23,686 nucleotides of DNA from UBA6814 sp040753075 (GCA_040753075.1 JBFMHA010000060.1:1-23686); one strand, 5' to 3'; numbered from the stretch's first letter, positions 7,101-14,987 are shown. Notes: generated by a model not told the origin, from the sequence alone. Translations and numbers: made by a program.

Positions 7101-7346
7101 TCATTCCTCAGGCGGCGAGGACCTGAGGAACGCGGCCGTGCCGCGCACGAAGACCCAGAAGCCCAGGCTGAACAGGCCCATGGCCAGGGCCAGCTTGGGC
7201 AGGAGCACCAGCCAGGGGTCGGTGGCGAAGCCCTCCAGCATGTTCATGAACACCACGCTGGCCCCGCCCATGATCCCGAGGCCGACCACGCCCAGGAGCA
7301 GGGCGAGCAGGGGGTGGATGCGACGGGGGGCGGACTGGTCGGTCAT
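7101..7346 (-). CDS. Small two-helix membrane protein, unknown function
   Basis: An 81-residue protein with two predicted membrane segments, about residues 13-37 and 45-74. It has a short charged N-terminus (MTDQSAPRRIHP) and a hydrophilic SSPPEE tail. The start ATG at 7346 gives good third-position G/C use, so it reads as a native gene of this genome. I do not recognise a family. Its last 25 codons form the right copy of the 76-bp repeat, and the low-GC gene lies immediately past its stop. The coding sequence itself is intact. It is divergent from panC, with about 200 bases between. Confidence 0.7.
   Translation of the reverse strand: MTDQSAPRRIHPLLALLLGVVGLGIMGGASVVFMNMLEGFATDPWLVLLPKLALAMGLFSLGFWVFVRGTAAFLRSSPPEE
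7103..7178. repeat. 76-bp direct repeat, right copy, inside the 3' end of the small membrane-protein gene
   Basis: Matches 6079-6154 with a single mismatch. This copy completes an intact gene, whereas the left copy is a stranded 3' fragment. The arrangement is like an element inserted at the 3' end of a gene that supplies its own copy of that end. Confidence 0.95.
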
Positions 7347-7501
7347 GGCGGCGGCTCCGGGTTGAGATTCGGTGGGAGCCTAGCCCAAACCCCGGGCCGG
7401 GGCAACGATTGTGCGGCTGCGGCATCCGCCGGGAAAGGTGTCGGCCAACCTGCCGGGCCGTGTGGACACCTGATCGGCAATGGTGTACGCAACATTGCTC
7501 C

Positions 7502-7525
7502 GCCCGCCGGTCACGTGCGGCGGGC
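7502..7525. other. Inverted repeat upstream of panC
   Basis: GCCCGCC (7502-7508) and GGCGGGC (7519-7525) can pair around a ten-base loop that contains CACGTG. It lies 22 bases before the panC GTG, so it would be in the mRNA leader or act as an operator. No T run follows. The rest of 7347-7547 shows no convincing promoter to my eye. Confidence 0.35.
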
Positions 7526-7547
7526 AGTTCCGCCATTGGGAGGCCGC

Positions 7548-8408
7548 GTGCGCGTCGTCACCGATCCCGGGGAATTCTCCGCCCTCTGCCGGCAGGACCG
7601 CTGCGCCGGGCTGATCACCGCCCTGGTTCCCACCATGGGCTATTTCCATGCCGGGCACCTCTCCCTCATGGACCACGCCCGCTCCCGGGCCGGCCGGGTC
7701 TACGTCAGCCTGTTCGTGAACCCCACCCAGTTCGGCCCGGGCGAGGACCTTGCCGCCTATCCCCGGGACCTGGACCGCGACGCGGCCCTGGCCGAGTCGC
7801 GCGGCGTGGACCTGCTCTTCGCCCCCGAGCCCGGGGCCATGTACGCGCCGGACCACGCCACCGTGGTCCAGGTCCCGGCGCTGGCCGAACACCTGTGCGG
7901 CCAGAGCCGCCCGGTCCATTTCCAGGGCGTGGCCACGGTGGTGGCCAAGCTGCTCATCCTGGCCGCGCCGTCCCTGGCGGTGTTCGGGCAGAAGGACTGG
8001 CAGCAGCTGGCCCTGGTCCGGCGCATGGCCCGGGATCTCTTCCTGCCCACCGAGATATTGGGCCGGCCCATCGTGCGCGAGCAGGACGGACTTGCCATGA
8101 GTTCGCGGAACGTCTATCTGACCCCCGAGGAACGAGCCCAGGCCCCGCAGATCCGGGCCGGACTGCTCCTGGTCCGGGAGCGCTACGCCGCGGGAGAACG
8201 CGATCCCGCCGCTCTCCGACAGGTCCTGGCGGCGCACCTGGCCGAGCGCCTGCCCCTGGGCGCGCCGGACTATCTGGAGTTCGTGGACCGGGACAGCATC
8301 CAGCCGGTGGCCGCCGCGGACGAGAGGACCCTGGCTGCGGTCGCGGTGCGGCTGGGCCGGGCCAGGCTCATTGACAACATCATTTTGGCGGGCGACGAGG
8401 TGGAATGA
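7548..8408 (+). CDS. panC: Pantothenate synthetase (pantoate--beta-alanine ligase)
   Basis: A 286-residue cytoplasmic enzyme that joins pantoate and beta-alanine with ATP to make pantothenate, the coenzyme A precursor. Family motifs are clear: PTMGYFHAGHLSL at about 28-40 (the HIGH-type nucleotide site), NPTQFGPGED, VFGQKDWQQL and SSRNVYL. The start chosen is GTG at 7548, with GGGAGG four bases upstream; it fits the usual family start and length. Longer in-frame readings into the upstream region lack support and would run into the divergent gene. Its stop overlaps the next start as ATGA, so it leads an operon with the DUF502 gene and metK. Confidence 0.95.
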   Translation: MRVVTDPGEFSALCRQDRCAGLITALVPTMGYFHAGHLSLMDHARSRAGRVYVSLFVNPTQFGPGEDLAAYPRDLDRDAALAESRGVDLLFAPEPGAMYAPDHATVVQVPALAEHLCGQSRPVHFQGVATVVAKLLILAAPSLAVFGQKDWQQLALVRRMARDLFLPTEILGRPIVREQDGLAMSSRNVYLTPEERAQAPQIRAGLLLVRERYAAGERDPAALRQVLAAHLAERLPLGAPDYLEFVDRDSIQPVAAADERTLAAVAVRLGRARLIDNIILAGDEVE

Positions 8409-9145
8409 CCCACGAACCCAAGCCCTCCGGCGCCCGCAAGGGCCTGGCCGCCCAGCTCAAGGACGCGGTCAAGACCAACCTGGCCGCCGGCGTGCTGGTC
8501 CTGGCCCCCATCGGGGCCACGGTGGTCTTCCTGCGCTTCGTGGTCACCCAGGTGGACCAGGTCATCCTGCTCCTGCCCGAGCCGTACCGGCCGGAGCATT
8601 ACCTGCCCTTCCCGGTGCCCGGGCTGGGCCTGGTGGTGGTCTTCATGGTCCTGTTCCTGGCCGGGTTCCTGGCCCGGAACTTCCTGGGCCGGTGGGTGGT
8701 GGCCGCGTGGGAGAGGCTGCTTTCGGCCATCCCCTTCGTCAGCCCGTTCTACAAGGCGGTCAAGCAGCTGGTGGAGACCGTGTTCAGCAGCGCGGGCAAG
8801 GACTTCCAGCGGGTGGTCCTGATGGAGTACCCCCGCAAGGGCATGTTCGCCATCGGCTTCGTCACCGGGGTCGCCGTGGGCGAGATCCAGCACCGCACCG
8901 CCAAACGGGTGGTGAACGTGTTCCTGCCCACCACTCCCAACCCCACCTCGGGCTTCTACCTGGCCGTGCCCGAGGAGGAGGTCGTCCCGCTCTCCATGAG
9001 CGTGGAGGACGCCTTCAAGGTCATCGTTTCCGGCGGGATCATCAATCCCGAGTTCAAGCCCGGGCAAGGACTCAACCCGGCCCCTGCGGCCGGTGGACCT
9101 GGAGCGCCCCAGGGCGCGTCCCATCGAGACGAGAAACACTCCTGA
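8405..9145 (+). CDS. DUF502 family membrane protein
   Basis: A 246-residue protein of the DUF502 family (function unknown). Two membrane segments, about residues 25-47 and 72-93, are followed by a cytosolic part. Family-like motifs include LAPIGATVVFLRF, SAIPFVSPFYKAVKQL, VLMEYPRKGMFAIGFVTG, VFLPTTPNPTSGFYLAVP and a DAFKVIVSGGI stretch near the end. The C-terminal tail is Pro/Gly/Ala-rich and probably disordered. Its ATG overlaps the panC stop (ATGA), and metK follows 11 bases later, so the three are probably one transcript. Nothing in the sequence explains why it is placed between panC and metK. Confidence 0.9.
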   Translation: MTHEPKPSGARKGLAAQLKDAVKTNLAAGVLVLAPIGATVVFLRFVVTQVDQVILLLPEPYRPEHYLPFPVPGLGLVVVFMVLFLAGFLARNFLGRWVVAAWERLLSAIPFVSPFYKAVKQLVETVFSSAGKDFQRVVLMEYPRKGMFAIGFVTGVAVGEIQHRTAKRVVNVFLPTTPNPTSGFYLAVPEEEVVPLSMSVEDAFKVIVSGGIINPEFKPGQGLNPAPAAGGPGAPQGASHRDEKHS

Positions 9146-9156
9146 GGAGGAATCAC

Positions 9157-10329
9157 ATGATCCAGTCCAACGGCAGCAAGTACTACTTCACCTCCGAGTC
9201 CGTGACCGAGGGGCATCCGGACAAGGTGGCCGACCAGATCTCCGACGCGGTGCTCGACGCGCTCCTGGAGCAGGACCCGGACTCCCGGGTGGCCTGCGAG
9301 ACCCTGGTGACCACCGGCCTGGCCTTCATCGCCGGCGAGATCACCTCCCGCGGCTACGCCGACTTCCCCAGCATCGTGCGCAAGACCATCAAGGAGATCG
9401 GATACAACAGCTCCTCCATGGGCTTCGACTGGGAGACCTGCGCGGTCATCTCCTCCATCGACAAGCAGTCCGCGGACATCGCCCAGGGCGTCGACCGCAA
9501 GGCCCCGGAGGAGCAGGGCGCGGGCGACCAGGGCATGATGTTCGGCTTCGCCTGCACCGAGACCGAAACCCTCATGCCCGCCCCCATCTACTGGGCGCAC
9601 AAGCTCTCCCGCCGCCTGTCCTACGTGCGCAAGGAGGGCATCCTCGACTTCCTGCGCCCCGACGGCAAGACCGAGGTCTCGTTCGAGTACGTGAACGGCA
9701 AGCCCACCCGCATCGACACCGTGGTCATCGCCTGCCAGCACGACGAGAACATCGCCTACCAGGACCTGTGCGACGCGGTGAAGAGCGAGGTCATCCTGAA
9801 GACCCTGCCCCCCGAGTACGTGGACAAGGCCACCCGGATCTTCATCAACACCACCGGCCGCTTCGTCATCGGCGGCCCCATGGGCGACTGCGGGCTCACC
9901 GGCCGCAAGATCATCCAGGACACGTACGGCGGCATGGGCGCGCACGGCGGCGGCGCCTTCTCCGGCAAGGACCCCTCCAAGGTGGACCGCTCCGGCGCCT
10001 ACATGGCCCGCTACGTGGCCAAGAACGTGGTGGCCGCCGGCCTGGCCCCCAAGTGCGAGGTGCAGATCGCCTACGTCATCGGCGTGGCCGAGCCGGTCTC
10101 GGTGCTGGTCACCTCCCACGGCACCGGCGAGATGCCGGACGACGTGCTGACCACCGCCGTGCGGGAGGTCTTCGACCTGCGGCCCTTCTTCATCACCAAG
10201 CGCCTGGACCTCAAGCGCCCCATCTACAAGAACACCGCCAGCTACGGCCACTTCGGCCGGGAGCGCCCGGAGTTCACCTGGGAGAAGACCGACGCGGTGG
10301 CCGACCTCAAGACCGCCTGCAAGATCTAG
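9157..10329 (+). CDS. metK: S-adenosylmethionine synthetase (methionine adenosyltransferase)
   Basis: A 390-residue enzyme, of normal length, that makes SAM from methionine and ATP. Diagnostic motifs are complete: ESVTEGHPDK with the catalytic His20, GAGDQGMMFG at 121-130, TGRFVIGGPMGDCGLTGRKI and the glycine-rich GGGAFSGKDPSKVDRS P-loop-like segment. The start ATG has AGGAGG six bases upstream at 9145-9150. Third positions are almost all G or C, as expected for a highly expressed gene in this genome. It is the last gene of the panC operon and is followed by a strong rho-independent terminator. The same window also encodes a SAM-hydrolysing family protein at 140-952. Confidence 0.98.
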   Translation: MIQSNGSKYYFTSESVTEGHPDKVADQISDAVLDALLEQDPDSRVACETLVTTGLAFIAGEITSRGYADFPSIVRKTIKEIGYNSSSMGFDWETCAVISSIDKQSADIAQGVDRKAPEEQGAGDQGMMFGFACTETETLMPAPIYWAHKLSRRLSYVRKEGILDFLRPDGKTEVSFEYVNGKPTRIDTVVIACQHDENIAYQDLCDAVKSEVILKTLPPEYVDKATRIFINTTGRFVIGGPMGDCGLTGRKIIQDTYGGMGAHGGGAFSGKDPSKVDRSGAYMARYVAKNVVAAGLAPKCEVQIAYVIGVAEPVSVLVTSHGTGEMPDDVLTTAVREVFDLRPFFITKRLDLKRPIYKNTASYGHFGRERPEFTWEKTDAVADLKTACKI

Positions 10330-10353
10330 CGTTCCCGCATCCCGACATGCAGA

Positions 10354-10376
10354 GGGGGCCGCAAGGCCCCCTTTTT
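10354..10376 (+). terminator. Rho-independent terminator after metK
   Basis: GGGGGCC and GGCCCCC form a seven-pair stem with a GCAA tetraloop, followed directly by TTTTT. It starts 25 bases after the metK stop. The last T overlaps the stop codon of the convergent YkgJ-type gene. Confidence 0.92.
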
Positions 10377-10741
10377 CATGCCCAGAATCCCGGGCAGCCC
10401 ACCCCTTCGGCGTGGGTGCGGCTGAGCGGGAAATCCCGGCAGTAGCGCGGCCGCAGCGCATAGATGGCGCACTCCGACCCGCCCTCGCCCCAGCGGAACC
10501 AGGGGCATTCCCGCTCGTGGTAGTCCCCGGTGGCCGGATCCACCCAGACCCGGTAGCCTGTCACCCGGTAGCGGCCGGGCTCGTCCTCGTCCAGGAGCAG
10601 GTGAGCCCGGCGCACGATGTCCCAGCGACCGGCCGCCACCCAGCGGGACAGGTCGTCCCGGTCCGCGGCGTTCTTGAACGAGTCGCCCAGGTTGTTGCAG
10701 CAGTGCCCGCACCGCTTGCAGGAAAAACCTTGCGGAGGCAT
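10376..10741 (-). CDS. YkgJ-family cysteine-cluster protein (small)
   Basis: A 121-residue protein of the YkgJ type, proposed to bind zinc or iron through a cysteine cluster. The cluster is at the N-terminus: FSCKRCGHCCNN (Cys8, Cys11, Cys14, Cys15). Further conserved cysteines follow in ECPWF, ECAIYALRPRYCRDFP and the final GCPGFW, which is the usual family layout. The chosen ATG at 10741 has GGAGG upstream and starts just before the cluster; the longer upstream reading is low-complexity and unsupported. It converges on metK and is divergent from the hydrolase gene. A second, longer YkgJ-type protein lies at 17104-18012. Confidence 0.88.
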   Translation of the reverse strand: MPPQGFSCKRCGHCCNNLGDSFKNAADRDDLSRWVAAGRWDIVRRAHLLLDEDEPGRYRVTGYRVWVDPATGDYHERECPWFRWGEGGSECAIYALRPRYCRDFPLSRTHAEGVGCPGFWA

Positions 10742-10937
10742 GGCCCCTCCCCGGCCGCAGCCCGGCCGGAGGCAGCAGGTCGTCGTCCGATACGCCACAG
10801 CCGCGCCCTGACGGGGACAAGACTTTTCAGGCGACTCCCCTATATCCTGGCCGTCCGGGAAACGCCAGGGCCGGATGGTTGCTTTCCCGGCGGGGGTGGA
10901 GCATCCTGCGGGAACACCACCGCTGCCGGAGGCGCGC

Positions 10938-11702
10938 ATGGATGTCCTGTTCGTGGGGGTGGGCGAGGCGTTCGACGAGGCCCTGCCCAACACCAGCCTG
11001 CTCGTCGCGGCCCAGGGCCGGGAAGGCCGCCGCACCCTGCTCCTGGACTGCGGGTTCAGCGCGCCCTTCGCCTACTGGCGGCTGGCCCCCGACCCCGCCG
11101 CCCTGGACGGGCTGTGCATCACCCATTTCCACGGCGACCATTTCCTGGGCGCGCCCGCCCTGGTCCTGCGCTTCTGGGAGGAGGGACGCACCCGGCCCCT
11201 GGCCGTGGCCGGCCCCCCGGGCGTGGCGGACAAGGTCTGCGCCGCCCTGGACCTGGCCTACCCCACCTTGCGCGGCCGGCTGGGCTTCCCCCTGGAATTC
11301 GCCGAACTGGAGCCCGGCCGGCCTGCGGAGCTGGCCGGGGTGCGCCTTTCCTGCGCCGTCCCGGACCACTCCCCGCCCTGCCTGGCCCTGCGCCTGGACG
11401 AGCCTGGCGCGGCCCTGTTCTACAGCGGCGACGGCCGGCCCACCCCGGCCGCCGAGGCCCTGGCCCGGGGCTGCGGCCTGGCCGTGCACGAGGCCTACGG
11501 CCTGGAGCCCGACATCCCGGGCCACGGCACGGTGTCCGGGGGCATCGCCTTCGCCCGCCGCGCCGGAGTCCCCCGCCTGGCCCTGGTCCACCTGAACCGC
11601 CAGGTGCGCCGTCACCGCCGCGCCGAGGCGGACGCCGCGCTCCGCCAGGCCGCGGACCTGGACGCCTTCCTCCCCGAGCCCGGGGACGCCGTCACCCTGT
11701 AA
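10938..11702 (+). CDS. Metallo-beta-lactamase-fold hydrolase (RNase Z-like)
   Basis: A 254-residue protein. The metal-binding motif THFHGDH is at residues 62-68, preceded by a LLLDCGF strand. Downstream come a candidate His in VPDHSPP, the Asp in FYSGDGRP and a His in LVHLNRQ, all in the order expected for a dinuclear zinc site. The N-terminal VGVGEAFDEALPNTS pattern resembles RNase Z-like and related hydrolases that act on phosphodiesters, but the substrate cannot be told. The start ATG at 10938 has GGAGG five bases upstream. The azlC gene starts 8 bases after its stop, so they share an operon. A TATATC-rich patch at 10841-10846 is the only AT-rich spot in the preceding divergent gap. Confidence 0.88.
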   Translation: MDVLFVGVGEAFDEALPNTSLLVAAQGREGRRTLLLDCGFSAPFAYWRLAPDPAALDGLCITHFHGDHFLGAPALVLRFWEEGRTRPLAVAGPPGVADKVCAALDLAYPTLRGRLGFPLEFAELEPGRPAELAGVRLSCAVPDHSPPCLALRLDEPGAALFYSGDGRPTPAAEALARGCGLAVHEAYGLEPDIPGHGTVSGGIAFARRAGVPRLALVHLNRQVRRHRRAEADAALRQAADLDAFLPEPGDAVTL

Positions 11703-11709
11703 GGCCAGC

Positions 11710-12411
11710 ATGTCCAAGCCCGCCTCAACCGTCACCTTCGGCTGGGACGGCGTGCGCGCCGGGTTCCTGCGCACCCTGCCCGTGGCCCTGGGCGTGGCCG
11801 CCTACGGCCTGGTCTACGGCGTGCTCGCCCGCCAGGCCGGGCTGTCCCTGTGGGAGGGCCTGGGCCTCTCCTGCCTGGTCTTCGCCGGCGCGTCCCAGTT
11901 CGTGGCCCTGGACCTCTGGGTCCACCCCCTGCCCGTGTCCGCCCTGATCCTCACCACCCTGGCCGTGAACCTGCGCCACGTGCTCATGGGGGCCACCCTG
12001 CGCCCCTGGTACGGCGGGCTCAGCCCGCTCCAGGCCTACGGCAGCATGTTCTTCCTGGTGGACGAGGGCTGGGCCCTGACCCTGGCCGAACTCAACGCCG
12101 GGGGCAGTCGCGCCTCCTTCCTGGTGGGGGCGGGCCTGGCCCTCTACGCCGCCTGGGTGGGCTCCACCGGCCTGGGCATGACCGCGGGCGCGCTTCTGGG
12201 CGACCCCGCCCGCCTGGGCATGGACTTCGCCTTCACGGCCATGTTCCTGGCCCTCTTGGCCGGCATGTGGCGGGGCAGGGGGGACCTGCCTCCCTGGCTG
12301 GCGGCCGGGGCCGTGGCCCTGCTCGTGGAGCATTTCGCTCCCGGCAAATGGCACATCGTGGCCGGCGGCCTGGCCGGCGGCCTCGTCGGAGCCCTGCGCC
12401 ATGGCAAGTGA
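11710..12411 (+). CDS. azlC: AzlC family branched-chain amino acid exporter, large subunit
   Basis: A 233-residue multi-pass membrane protein with AzlC motifs: an early RTLPVALGVAAYGLVYGVLARQAGL segment, LVFAGASQFVAL and LAVNLRHVLMGATL. AzlC pairs with the small AzlD subunit to export branched-chain amino acids. The two are adjacent here and overlap by 11 bases, as is common. It starts 8 bases after the metallo-beta-lactamase-fold gene. Substrate specificity cannot be read from sequence. Confidence 0.93.
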   Translation: MSKPASTVTFGWDGVRAGFLRTLPVALGVAAYGLVYGVLARQAGLSLWEGLGLSCLVFAGASQFVALDLWVHPLPVSALILTTLAVNLRHVLMGATLRPWYGGLSPLQAYGSMFFLVDEGWALTLAELNAGGSRASFLVGAGLALYAAWVGSTGLGMTAGALLGDPARLGMDFAFTAMFLALLAGMWRGRGDLPPWLAAGAVALLVEHFAPGKWHIVAGGLAGGLVGALRHGK

Positions 12412-12721
12412 ACCGCTGGCGAGCGCCGCGTCCAGCATCCTCGCCATCGGGGGCATGGCCCTGGCCACCTACCTCACCCGGGCGGCCGGCCTGTTCGTCG
12501 CCACCCGGGTCCGGCTCACCCCGCGCGCCGAGGCCTTCCTCCAGGGCATCCCCGGCGCGGTGCTCATCTCCATCGTCCTCCCCGGCCTCACCCGCGGCGG
12601 CCCGGCGGAATGGGCCGCCGCCGCGGTCTCCCTGGGCCTGGCCCTCAAGACCCGCAACCTCCTCGTCGCCATGCTGGCGGGCGTGGCCGTGGTCTGGGCG
12701 CTGCGGCAGGCGGGGGGATAG
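12401..12721 (+). CDS. azlD: AzlD family branched-chain amino acid exporter, small subunit
   Basis: A 106-residue membrane protein with about three to four hydrophobic segments and the AzlD pattern: GMALATYLTRAAGLF near the N-terminus, FLQGIPGAVLISIVLPGL in the middle, and a KTRNLLVAMLAGVAVVW helix near the end. It overlaps the azlC end by 11 bases, and the pair form the exporter. It is the last gene of this operon. About 95 bases with no convincing terminator separate it from the convergent histidine kinase gene. Confidence 0.92.
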   Translation: MASEPLASAASSILAIGGMALATYLTRAAGLFVATRVRLTPRAEAFLQGIPGAVLISIVLPGLTRGGPAEWAAAAVSLGLALKTRNLLVAMLAGVAVVWALRQAGG

Positions 12722-12817
12722 GAAAAAGAGAGCCAGGGCGCGGGCCCCGCCTCGCTGGACGTCGTTGCGAGGTGAGGTGCGGGTTGTCTCACGGGGCTGA
12801 CGACCCGGCGATGTCGG

Positions 12818-14692
12818 TCATCCGAGGGGCAGGCTGATCCGGAACACGCTCCCGACGCCCAATTCGGACTCGGCCCAGATGCGCCCGCCATGGGACTCCA
12901 CGATCTGCTTGCAGATGGCCAGTCCCAGCCCGGCGCCTGAGGGCTTCTCCGTCAGTATGTCGCCAAGCTGCTTGAATTGTTCAAAGATCATCCCGAGGTT
13001 TTCCGGCGCTATTCCCCGTCCGGTATCTCGCACGCTCAGGACGACCTCGTCGTCTCCCAGCTCCACCCGGCAGACGATCTCGCCGGAATCCGTGAACTTC
13101 ACCGCGTTGGCCAGGAGATTGACGAGGGCCTGGACAAGCCAGGTTCGATCCCCGTTGATCGGGACGGCATCACCGTCGAACTCGGCCCGCAGGCTCAAGC
13201 TCTTCTGCGCCGCCAAGGGGCTGGCCACGCCCAGGGCCCTGTCCACCAGCTCGGACGGGTCCAGGCTTTCCGTTCTCCACTCCACGCACCCGGCCTGGAG
13301 CTTGGTCAGGTCTATCACGTCGTTGATGATCCTCGTCAGCCGCTCGGCCTCGCCGCGGATGATCTCCAGGTTGCCCAGGACCTGGCCCGCGGAGCGGCTG
13401 GCCTTGCCCTCGCCGCCCTCCAGCGCCGGCAGGACGTCCCTGCGCATCTTCTTGGCCGTCTGCTTGGCGAAGCCCAGCACCGAGGTCAGGGGCGTCCGGA
13501 GTTCGTGGGACACCATGCACAGGAACTCGGACTTCATCCGGCTGGCGGTTTCGGCCGCCTCCTTGGCCTGCCGGATGGCCTCCAGGGCCCGCCTGCTTTC
13601 GGTAATGTCCCGCATGAAGCCCTCGATGTACCGGACTGCGCCGTCCTCGGCGCGCACGATCCGGGAGGACATGGCGACCCAGATGGCTTCGCCTGAAACC
13701 GTGCGCAGCTGCGCCTCGAAGTCCGAGAGCCGTCCCGCCTTGGCGAGGGCGGCGAGGAACGCATCCCTCCGGGCGGGGTCGACATAGTATTGGCCCACGC
13801 TTCGGGTGGCCTGGATCATCTCCTGCGGGGAGTCGTAGCCCAGCATCCTTGCCAGCGCCGTGTTGACGTTGAGAATGCGGCCGGCCGGCGTGGTCTGGAA
13901 GATGCCCTCCAGCGAGTTCTCGAAGATGGTCCGGTAGTTCTCCTCGCTGACCCGCAGGGCCTCCTCGGTGCTGTTCAGTTCGGCGATGTGCCGCTCCAAC
14001 TCCACGATCAGTTCGCGGAGCTTGCGGTCCCGGCTCTGGATCTGCTCGGCCATGGCGTTGGCCTGCGTGGAGATGGCCGCCAGCTCCAGTTGGCTGAACG
14101 GCTCCAGGCGCATGGCGTAGTCCCCCCTGGCGATGGATTCCAGCCCGGCGGTGAGCCTGCCCAGCGGCCCGGACAGAAACCTCCCCAGGAACGCATTCGT
14201 GGCCAGGATGACGGACAGGATGACGAAGAGCATGGTCAGCATCGTGACCAGCAGGGCCTGTCTCCGGGCCTGCTGCAGGGGCTGTCTGCTCAGGGACAGG
14301 GTCACCTCGCCCACGACCTCGGCCTCGTGGACCACCGGGCGTGATGCGGTGACGACCTCCTCGTCCCCTCCCCGCCTGGTGAAGCCGGCTCGGATGTTGC
14401 CCGTGGTGTCGGCGATGCGCAGGGAGGCGACGATGTCGTTCTGGAGATAGGCGTCCACGATGCCGGCCACGCTCATCTCGTCCAGGTTCCACAGGGGCAG
14501 GCCCAGGATGTCGCCCAGGTTGCCGGCCATCTCCGCGGCCTTGTCATGCAGGGCGCGTTCGTTCTCCAGATGCGAATAATGGAAGAGCAGGGCGCCCACG
14601 CACGCGCTCACGGCCATGATGGTCAGCACCAGGCTTACCGAGAGGTTGCGCCGCATGGAGCGTCGCTTCAGGAACAACGCGGCGGTCTGCAT
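12818..14692 (-). CDS. Membrane sensor histidine kinase (sensor-HAMP-PAS-HisKA-HATPase)
   Basis: A 624-residue kinase from the ATG at 14692. Numbered from there: membrane segment about 18-39, a periplasmic sensing region of about 105 residues, a second membrane segment about 147-170, HAMP about 171-223, a short coiled coil, PAS with PAC about 249-367, a HisKA domain with phospho-acceptor His396 in MVSHELRTPL, and an HATPase domain with N-box NLLANAVKF, DTGRGI at 556-561 and GAGLGL at 586-591. An alternative start at 14731 lacks a ribosome binding site. No receiver domain is fused and no response regulator gene is adjacent, so it is an orphan kinase in this window. The signal is unknown. Confidence 0.93.
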   Translation of the reverse strand: MQTAALFLKRRSMRRNLSVSLVLTIMAVSACVGALLFHYSHLENERALHDKAAEMAGNLGDILGLPLWNLDEMSVAGIVDAYLQNDIVASLRIADTTGNIRAGFTRRGGDEEVVTASRPVVHEAEVVGEVTLSLSRQPLQQARRQALLVTMLTMLFVILSVILATNAFLGRFLSGPLGRLTAGLESIARGDYAMRLEPFSQLELAAISTQANAMAEQIQSRDRKLRELIVELERHIAELNSTEEALRVSEENYRTIFENSLEGIFQTTPAGRILNVNTALARMLGYDSPQEMIQATRSVGQYYVDPARRDAFLAALAKAGRLSDFEAQLRTVSGEAIWVAMSSRIVRAEDGAVRYIEGFMRDITESRRALEAIRQAKEAAETASRMKSEFLCMVSHELRTPLTSVLGFAKQTAKKMRRDVLPALEGGEGKASRSAGQVLGNLEIIRGEAERLTRIINDVIDLTKLQAGCVEWRTESLDPSELVDRALGVASPLAAQKSLSLRAEFDGDAVPINGDRTWLVQALVNLLANAVKFTDSGEIVCRVELGDDEVVLSVRDTGRGIAPENLGMIFEQFKQLGDILTEKPSGAGLGLAICKQIVESHGGRIWAESELGVGSVFRISLPLG

Positions 14693-14747
14693 GTCCTTTC
14701 CCTGGCGGTGCGCGGGCGTCCCCCCGGTCATGCCCGGGCGTCCGGCG

Positions 14748-14879
14748 TCACTCCTCCGGAGGTTCCATGCCCTGCTCCCGGCCTGCCTGCATTTCGCCTT
14801 TCCGCCACATCCGCTGCAGGGACGCGGGAATCTCAGGCAGGTTGGCCCGGGCCGGCGGGTCCCCCGGGAAACGCGCTGT
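14748..14879 (-). pseudogene. Possible remnant of a coding sequence upstream of the histidine kinase
   Basis: A minus-strand reading frame of 43 codons ends in TGA at 14748. It has strongly G/C third positions (about 34 of 42 sampled codons) and a protein-like end with RMWRKGEMQAG and EPPEE. It is open further upstream but turns into A/T-rich DNA after about 14880, and no convincing start was seen. It could be the C-terminal scrap of a lost gene (for example a sensor partner of the kinase) or chance. The rest of 14693-14950 holds no gene that I can support. Confidence 0.3.
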
Positions 14880-14941
14880 TTTCGGGGATAACCTGCCGAT
14901 TCTAATAAAGAAAAAGGAGTCCTATTATCAGAGTAGATCAG

Positions 14942-14987
14942 AAAAAAACGAGGGTGTCCAGGCCGGAAACTGCCGCCTGGACACCCT
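14942..14987 (-). terminator. Rho-independent terminator closing the 15015-18012 cluster
   Basis: On the minus strand a 13-pair stem (14987-14975 with 14963-14951, AGGGTGTCCAGGC type) with an eleven-base loop is followed, after CG, by seven T (A run at 14942-14948 on the plus strand). It begins 28 bases past the stop of the 86-residue gene. Confidence 0.93.

Noticed and set aside
12749..12772. Terminator between azlD and the histidine kinase gene
   Set aside because: CCTCGC and GCGAGG can pair, but the stem is short and no T run follows on either strand.
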